Below are positions 60,001 to 64,000 of a stretch of 64,000 nt of DNA, in pieces; positions within the stretch are counted from its first letter, which is position 1; each line of letters starts with the position of its first letter. The notes under the pieces are model-generated. The model was given only the letters and a program-made list of their open reading frames with translations. It did not search any database and was not told the DNA's origin. Source of the DNA: Sphingobacterium spiritivorum (GTDB lineage Bacteria > Bacteroidota > Bacteroidia > Sphingobacteriales > Sphingobacteriaceae); the NCBI RefSeq assembly GCF_016724845.1, contig NZ_CP068082.1, positions 3,596,001-3,660,000 of the forward strand, in the 5' to 3' direction. The position numbers were made by a program, and so were the translations under genes.

Positions 60001-60555
60001 AACGGCCGGGAAATTTTTATTAAGAGAAATGGTGATATTACTTATGATTGGAGAGCATCTGATAAAGTGATTGTAGGGGATGCTCTGCCAAAGCTGAGAG
60101 GTAACCTGGGAACGAATGTTAACTACAAAGGCATACAGTTAGGCCTGTATTTTAGCTATCAATGGAAAGGACAATTGTACAACCAGACACTGGCGGACCG
60201 AATAGAGAATGCAAATATGTCTCGCAACGTTGATGAACGGGTATTGCTTGGAAGATGGCAAAAGCCGGGTGATAAAACTTTTTTTAAAGGTATAGTAGAT
60301 CTTAACGGAGAGACTGTTACCACACCAACCAATGCTACTTCAAGGTTTTTACAACAAGACAATTTTATTCAGTTGGAAAGTCTTTCACTAGGCTACTTGT
60401 TTGCAAACAAAATCACTGCAAAATGGGGCTTGAAAAATACACGTGTAAGTTTTCAGTCTAATTCCTTATTCAGATTTGCAACTATAAAGGCCGAACGCGG
60501 ATTAGATTACCCTTTTGCCCGAAACTTTACATTCAATATAAGTACCTCACTTTAA
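57085..60555 (+). CDS. SusC/RagA-family TonB-linked outer-membrane receptor with STN domain
   Basis: 1156 residues. Long signal (TLFMLTTFFVQISTASYAQ), STN domain about 50-120 (NAPLQQIFKEIGKQSGYDFVY), carboxypeptidase-like domain 131-190 (VTGWVTDEKNKPIPGVTIRQA), TonB box and plug from about 217 (EDVVVTGLFSR; VASITILKDAVGTSAYGSRASNGVVVVET), and a large barrel ending with an aromatic-rich strand (FARNFTFNISTSL). The STN domain marks signalling to a FecR partner, here encoded 154 bases upstream. It imports a large or peptide-like nutrient with SusD. Confidence 0.94.
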   Translation: MKFHLNHLVSSQIRQIDRMRCLMRFHLTLFMLTTFFVQISTASYAQRISLNKTNAPLQQIFKEIGKQSGYDFVYSTELMKQAKNVTVNVSKASLKETLEACFTRQPLDYEIYDNSIIVKEKPVVSKVMIGYQTMQITVTGWVTDEKNKPIPGVTIRQANSKVTAITDSFGKYSIKISDRNEELIFTHIGYEVYKVKPGNENVIIAVLKPGKNELEDVVVTGLFSRPVENFTGAATTVTGKELREVNAMNVLQALKVFDPAIRMPDNIQMGSNPNTLPQISLRGTNNFPVQGGSAKIPSSGADFMSAYVSNPSMPLFILDGFEVSLQKIYDLDINRVASITILKDAVGTSAYGSRASNGVVVVETIRPKEGKLQLSYTSTLQITGPDLTSYKLLNAADKLDLEVKAGMYKDARLNPQNQLYYDKLYSKRRADVVMGVDTYWLSQPLQVGIGNKQSLYVEGGDEFIRYGVNFGYMANRGVMKGSSRKNYDGGMFLSYRKKSLLVRNQLNISANRADESPWGSFADYSSLNQYWSPYDEKGRIRKIMEIILNPGYLDYEDIVSNPMYNATLGTANYAKYVGFNNNTMLELRLDNGLRLTGKLGITSQKDQSDLFLPADHTDFVKMTDYNNPEYFNRGRYSKTNGSFLSYDAGLFIDYSRSINKHLIFGTWGISAAQQNSQSYGITVRGFPNTRLDEVFLGNGYQKDSRPIGKNNISRRASAFTSLNYTYNRRYLADFSFNIDGSTQFGARNRYAPFWAAGLGWNLHEENFMSELSKKTINRFKIRVGIGTTGNQQFPPFMGISTYQYNTSQDYLGMLGASLMGFGNESLRWQQTLKRNLGADISLLKDRIGIRIDAYLETTNDMLLDINTPPSLGVSSYKENVGRLQNRGIEGNVNVFILRNMEKSTTWSVFINGIHNQNKIIEISNSLKRMNQDNDAIRDPDGKLKQLRPQLRFEEGQSVNAIWAVRSAGIDPSNGREIFIKRNGDITYDWRASDKVIVGDALPKLRGNLGTNVNYKGIQLGLYFSYQWKGQLYNQTLADRIENANMSRNVDERVLLGRWQKPGDKTFFKGIVDLNGETVTTPTNATSRFLQQDNFIQLESLSLGYLFANKITAKWGLKNTRVSFQSNSLFRFATIKAERGLDYPFARNFTFNISTSL

Positions 60556-60567
60556 TGAGCTAAAGCT

Positions 60568-61995
60568 ATGAAACTAAAAAATAAATATTTGTTCTTCTTC
60601 TTACTTGCCTGTAGCCTGTACGGTACGGCATGTACAAAATGGCTCGATATAAGGCCTAAAACTGAGGTAAGTGAAGTTGTGCTGTTTGAAAATGAACAAG
60701 GATTCAAAGATGCAATGACTGGTGTATATACCCAAATGGCCTCCCGTGATCTCTACGGACGGGAGTGCACAATGGGGCTCATTGAAGTCCTTGCCCAAAA
60801 TTATGACGTTAGTCTCAATACACATAGTTATTATCAGGCCAGAAACTACAATTACAATAGTATAATGACGAGACCTAAAATTGATTTTTTCTGGAATTCG
60901 TCTTATAAAGCTATAGCCAACCTTAATAACTTATTGAAACAAATAGATCAAAAACAGAATGTGTTTAGCGGAATCAATTATCAGATCATCAAAGGGGAGG
61001 CGCTGGCATTAAGAGCTTTTTTACACTTTGATCTGTTGAGAGCCTTTGGTCCTGTACCTGTTGGTAATATGGATACCGAGGCTATTCCATACCGAAAAGA
61101 GTTTGATATGAATATCAGACCTTCGCTCAGCCTGAGACAAGTAACCGATGAATGTATCAATGATCTTAATGCAGCCGGCAAACTATTGGCAGCTGACAAA
61201 AACGTCTACTATGGACACAGTGACGTATATAGATCCTTTACCCGTAATCATATGAACTACTGGGCTGTAACCGGCCTAATGGCAAGAATATATTTGTACA
61301 GGGACGAAAAAGTACTGGCATATCAAAAGGCTAAGGAAGTGATCGATGCAAAAAAATTTCCTTTTATAAGCTCTTCTGCTATCAGCAACAGTAATTCTGC
61401 CCCTGACAGAACCTTCAGCACCGAACATTTGCTTGCAGTTTATGTAGCCAATCTACGAGAAATTAACGATGAATTATTCAGAGCAACAGTGGATGCCAGC
61501 CAGATACTTAATAACACAAATGATTTTATCAACACTCGTTTTGAAACCAGATTTGGAGGAAGTACAGATTACCGGTACCTGAATTTATGGAAAACAGATG
61601 GTCCAACAGCCACAAAATATCCTGTAAAGTATCGGTTTGATGATATTGGCAGTAATGCCAGCGCTACTACAATAAAGAGAGTTCCTTTGATCAGGCTTTC
61701 TGAAATGTACTATATCTGTGCTGAGACGAGCAACGATAAAGATGAAAAAATTGACCTCCTGAATGAAGTAAGAGCAAACCGGGGGTTACGTGCGTTATTA
61801 AAAACTTTATCAGATGAAGATATTGAAAATGAGCTTTTTAAGGAGTATAAAAAAGAATTTTATCAGGAGGGTCAACTCTTTTACTACTACAAACGCAAAA
61901 ATAAGTTGAAGATAGATGGTTACGGGCCTGAGGTTAGCAGCAAAATATATGTACTGCCATTACCTGACGATGAAATAGAATATGTCACTGAATAA
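60568..61995 (+). CDS. SusD/RagB-family lipoprotein
   Basis: 475 residues. Lipoprotein signal (FFFLLACSLYGTAC, Cys at residue 22). TPR-like helical repeats typical of SusD: KWLDIRPKTEVSEVVLFENEQGFKDAMTGVYTQMAS, GEALALRAFLHFDLLRAFGPVP, and the C-terminal RVPLIRLSEMYYICAET and LNEVRANRGL, ending near FYQEGQLFYYYKR. Substrate-binding lid of the SusC receptor, outer surface. 12 bases after SusC. Confidence 0.93.
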   Translation: MKLKNKYLFFFLLACSLYGTACTKWLDIRPKTEVSEVVLFENEQGFKDAMTGVYTQMASRDLYGRECTMGLIEVLAQNYDVSLNTHSYYQARNYNYNSIMTRPKIDFFWNSSYKAIANLNNLLKQIDQKQNVFSGINYQIIKGEALALRAFLHFDLLRAFGPVPVGNMDTEAIPYRKEFDMNIRPSLSLRQVTDECINDLNAAGKLLAADKNVYYGHSDVYRSFTRNHMNYWAVTGLMARIYLYRDEKVLAYQKAKEVIDAKKFPFISSSAISNSNSAPDRTFSTEHLLAVYVANLREINDELFRATVDASQILNNTNDFINTRFETRFGGSTDYRYLNLWKTDGPTATKYPVKYRFDDIGSNASATTIKRVPLIRLSEMYYICAETSNDKDEKIDLLNEVRANRGLRALLKTLSDEDIENELFKEYKKEFYQEGQLFYYYKRKNKLKIDGYGPEVSSKIYVLPLPDDEIEYVTE

Positions 61996-62009
61996 AATAT
62001 CAAAAACAG

Positions 62010-62711
62010 ATGAAAAAATATACATATCTGATTATTGGCTTGCTTTGTTTAGTAAGTGCAGCCTGTCAAAAGGATAAATTGATGTCCTTTGATCAAAAAC
62101 CAATGGTATATATCTATAAGACTAGTCAGTCATGGGTGCAGAGCTTTTACACAAATGACAGCGTTACTTACTCTTTTGCTGTACGGCCGGATAATACGCA
62201 AAACGATACCATTCTAATCCCGCTCAGAATTATGGGGGATGTAGTAAATTATGACCGCAAAGTAAATTACGAATTAATGAACAGCTCTTTGGCTGATAAG
62301 GAAAGTTATCAGTTGTTACCGGCAGTAATTAAAGCCGGTAAATTTGATGGTCATATACAGGTATTGGTAAAGAAAGCTACTTCACTCAAAGAAAAGGAAA
62401 GCAGACTATGGGTAAAAATAATAGCTTCAGAAGATTTTGAACCCGGCATAGTCAACCAGCTTACTTATCTGATTAAGATTAATAATTACCTTTCCAGACC
62501 TGCAACATGGACCGATGACTATCTTGGAAAGTATAGTAATACCAAATATGACTTTATTATAGAAAATACAGGATATATCAGCTTTAATGAGTTTAATGAA
62601 AGTGAAATGTTTTTTATTACACAAACCTGTAAAAACGCTTTATTGGAATACGAGTCTCAAAATAATAGCCCGCTAATGGATGAATATAATGAACCTGTAG
62701 TGTTCCCCTAA
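62010..62711 (+). CDS. DUF4843 lipoprotein
   Basis: 233 residues. Lipoprotein signal (YLIIGLLCLVSAAC). The mature part matches DUF4843: DQKPMVYIYK, VTYSFAVRPDNTQNDTILIPLRIMG, DRKVNYELM and FEPGIVNQLTYLIKI. Such genes commonly follow SusD in FecR-regulated loci. Probable outer-surface accessory of the receptor complex; function not established. 14 bases after SusD. Confidence 0.85.
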   Translation: MKKYTYLIIGLLCLVSAACQKDKLMSFDQKPMVYIYKTSQSWVQSFYTNDSVTYSFAVRPDNTQNDTILIPLRIMGDVVNYDRKVNYELMNSSLADKESYQLLPAVIKAGKFDGHIQVLVKKATSLKEKESRLWVKIIASEDFEPGIVNQLTYLIKINNYLSRPATWTDDYLGKYSNTKYDFIIENTGYISFNEFNESEMFFITQTCKNALLEYESQNNSPLMDEYNEPVVFP

Positions 62712-62730
62712 TCTTTTTAATCAAACAGAC

Positions 62731-64000
62731 ATGAAAAAATATAGCAGTATACTTTTGGGAATATGCTACCTGTTAATTGCAGGCTGTTCCAAAGATAAAG
62801 GCAACTATGATTTGGTTCCCATCAATCAGATCAGTATCGATGATCAGGTAACAGGAACTATTCCTGTCTTTCAATATGATAATCTGAAACTAACACCCAG
62901 ATTGGAACAAACTATGGCTGTGGATGAGGATAAACTTGTCTATTCCTGGCTGGCATATGCTGAAGCCAATCCAAAAACTTCTTATCCTATCAGTAATACA
63001 AAAAATCTTGATGTGAAAATAGAATTGTTGCCAGGTAATTATATCATACTTTACACGGTCAAGGATACACAGACTGGAGTGCTGTTTTTCAAAGAATACA
63101 AAATAGCGGTTAGCACCAGACTGAGTGAAGGCTGGATGATATTGGAGGATATATCGAACGGAAAACAGGAAATCTCTATGATTAATGCGAGTGATGAAGT
63201 GTTTCATAACCTTTATCAAACGGCTAACAATGGTCAGAGTTTACCTGATAATGCACATACCATAAGGGTCGTAAATTCAGGGCGTGGCAATGCACAACGT
63301 ATATTTGTACTGGCTGATAATAATGCAATTGAAATTAATTATGCAGGGTTTAAAAAAATAGACGAAATGAAAGACTGGTTTTTCTCTATGCCATCTGTTG
63401 TTAATGTTCAAAATTACAGTTATGGTAAGTTAGGAGCCGTAGCCTTTGTTGTAAATGATAGTGAGTTATATTCGTTAAGTCTAATGAGTGGTGAAGACCC
63501 GATTTATAAATTTGGGGCTCCTATAAAGGGGGATTGGAAAATATCACCCTATATTTTCCCGTTCACATTTGGGGACTATGCACTGTTGTATGATGTTAAG
63601 AATCAGAGGTTTTTGGCTCATTCTTACGCATCTATATCTTCCCTTTCTAATCCGCCGGGCTCTGCTTTTGATCCTGGAAATGTTGGTAAAGAAATGGTTT
63701 TTGGAGGAGCAGGCTCGAGCTTTGGTAGTTATTATAACTGCCTGATGAAGAATAATAACGAGAATAAGTTCTTTGTATATACGGTAGATGCCAGTGCTTT
63801 TACTGATGTTATTGCAGTGGAACAATATGAAGTTGAAGACGCAGCTGAACTACAGAATGCCAGTCTTTTTGCCTTTTCCGGAATGTTTCCGCATATGTAT
63901 TATGCGGTGAACAATAAAATTTACCTGTTGGATATACCTGCTCAGAAATCAAGATTGGCATATAGTTTTCCCGCAGGTACGGAGATAACGGCTATTAAAC
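62731..64000 (+). CDS. PKD-like family lipoprotein (truncated by window edge)
   Basis: At least 423 codons, open to the last base, so the C-terminus is outside the window. Lipoprotein signal (ILLGICYLLIAGC). The PKD-like pattern begins SKDKGNYDLVPINQISIDDQ, then YSWLAYAEANPKT, IILYTVKDTQTGVLFFKEYKIAVST and LSEGWMILEDISNGKQEISM, followed by a beta-propeller-like part. It follows DUF4843 by 19 bases and is the expected next gene in this type of SusCD locus. Confidence 0.8.
   Translation, partial: MKKYSSILLGICYLLIAGCSKDKGNYDLVPINQISIDDQVTGTIPVFQYDNLKLTPRLEQTMAVDEDKLVYSWLAYAEANPKTSYPISNTKNLDVKIELLPGNYIILYTVKDTQTGVLFFKEYKIAVSTRLSEGWMILEDISNGKQEISMINASDEVFHNLYQTANNGQSLPDNAHTIRVVNSGRGNAQRIFVLADNNAIEINYAGFKKIDEMKDWFFSMPSVVNVQNYSYGKLGAVAFVVNDSELYSLSLMSGEDPIYKFGAPIKGDWKISPYIFPFTFGDYALLYDVKNQRFLAHSYASISSLSNPPGSAFDPGNVGKEMVFGGAGSSFGSYYNCLMKNNNENKFFVYTVDASAFTDVIAVEQYEVEDAAELQNASLFAFSGMFPHMYYAVNNKIYLLDIPAQKSRLAYSFPAGTEITAIK

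Overview
The window reads as chromosome of a Bacteroidota bacterium, most likely Sphingobacteriaceae and close to Sphingobacterium. This rests on the SusC/SusD and FecR families, promoters of the TTTG/TAnnTTTG type, weak Shine-Dalgarno signals, TPR-LuxR regulators, DUF families common in this phylum (DUF4843, DUF6268, DUF2141, DUF4886) and Bacteroidota-type mobilization proteins. The species is inferred, not proven.

Layout. 1-4.3 kb: a minus-strand methionine operon metY-metX-hom behind a SAM-I riboswitch with a long leader. 4.5-5.5 kb: a translationally coupled DNA-alkylation-repair pair (Oxygenase-NA-like dioxygenase and an Ada metal-binding domain). 5.5-15.6 kb: ordinary chromosome, with a MocR-type regulator and its repeat operator, GNAT, LuxR and AraC regulators, VOC proteins, a secreted agmatine-deiminase-like lipoprotein and small membrane or secreted proteins. 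16-18.3 kb: a GH16 glycoside hydrolase lipoprotein with two tandem GEVED-like modules. 18.5-20.4 kb: a TPR-LuxR regulator broken by one in-frame stop. 22.3-26.1 kb: an AraC regulator followed by an outer-membrane DUF6268 protein, a DUF2141 protein, a membrane protein and an NmrA-like reductase. 26.4-32.2 kb: M1 peptidase, cytidine deaminase, a frameshifted unknown gene, a Tet/TCR efflux pump and an AraC regulator.

32.3-45.2 kb is a roughly 12.9 kb integrative mobilizable element in the 3' end of a tRNA-Lys(UUU) gene. A 24-bp near-perfect repeat marks both ends, with CTCACC arm repeats just inside. Its backbone is an integrase, ORF6N protein, XRE regulator, Cas2-like SinR-family protein, DUF5712-type relaxase, BfmA/BtgA protein, two excisionase-like HTH proteins and a strongly structured intergenic region. 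Its AT-rich cargo (32.5-37.5 kb) holds a PIN_8-like nuclease, a divergent two-gene operon of an XRE-ImmA/IrrE protease and a P63C-domain protein under a 26-bp perfect palindrome, and an unrecognised 418-residue protein. This cargo is the best candidate for an undescribed, possibly defensive, system.

45.5-64 kb returns to chromosome: an OmpR-type two-component pair, the rpsF-rpsR-rplI operon, a secreted DUF4886-sulfatase-sialidase cassette for decorated glycans, and a minus-strand ECF sigma / zinc anti-sigma / DUF417 / MsrA operon that looks like an oxidative or chlorine-stress module. Last comes a FecR-SusC-SusD-DUF4843-PKD-like uptake locus running off the right edge. No CRISPR array, rRNA or insertion sequence was seen.
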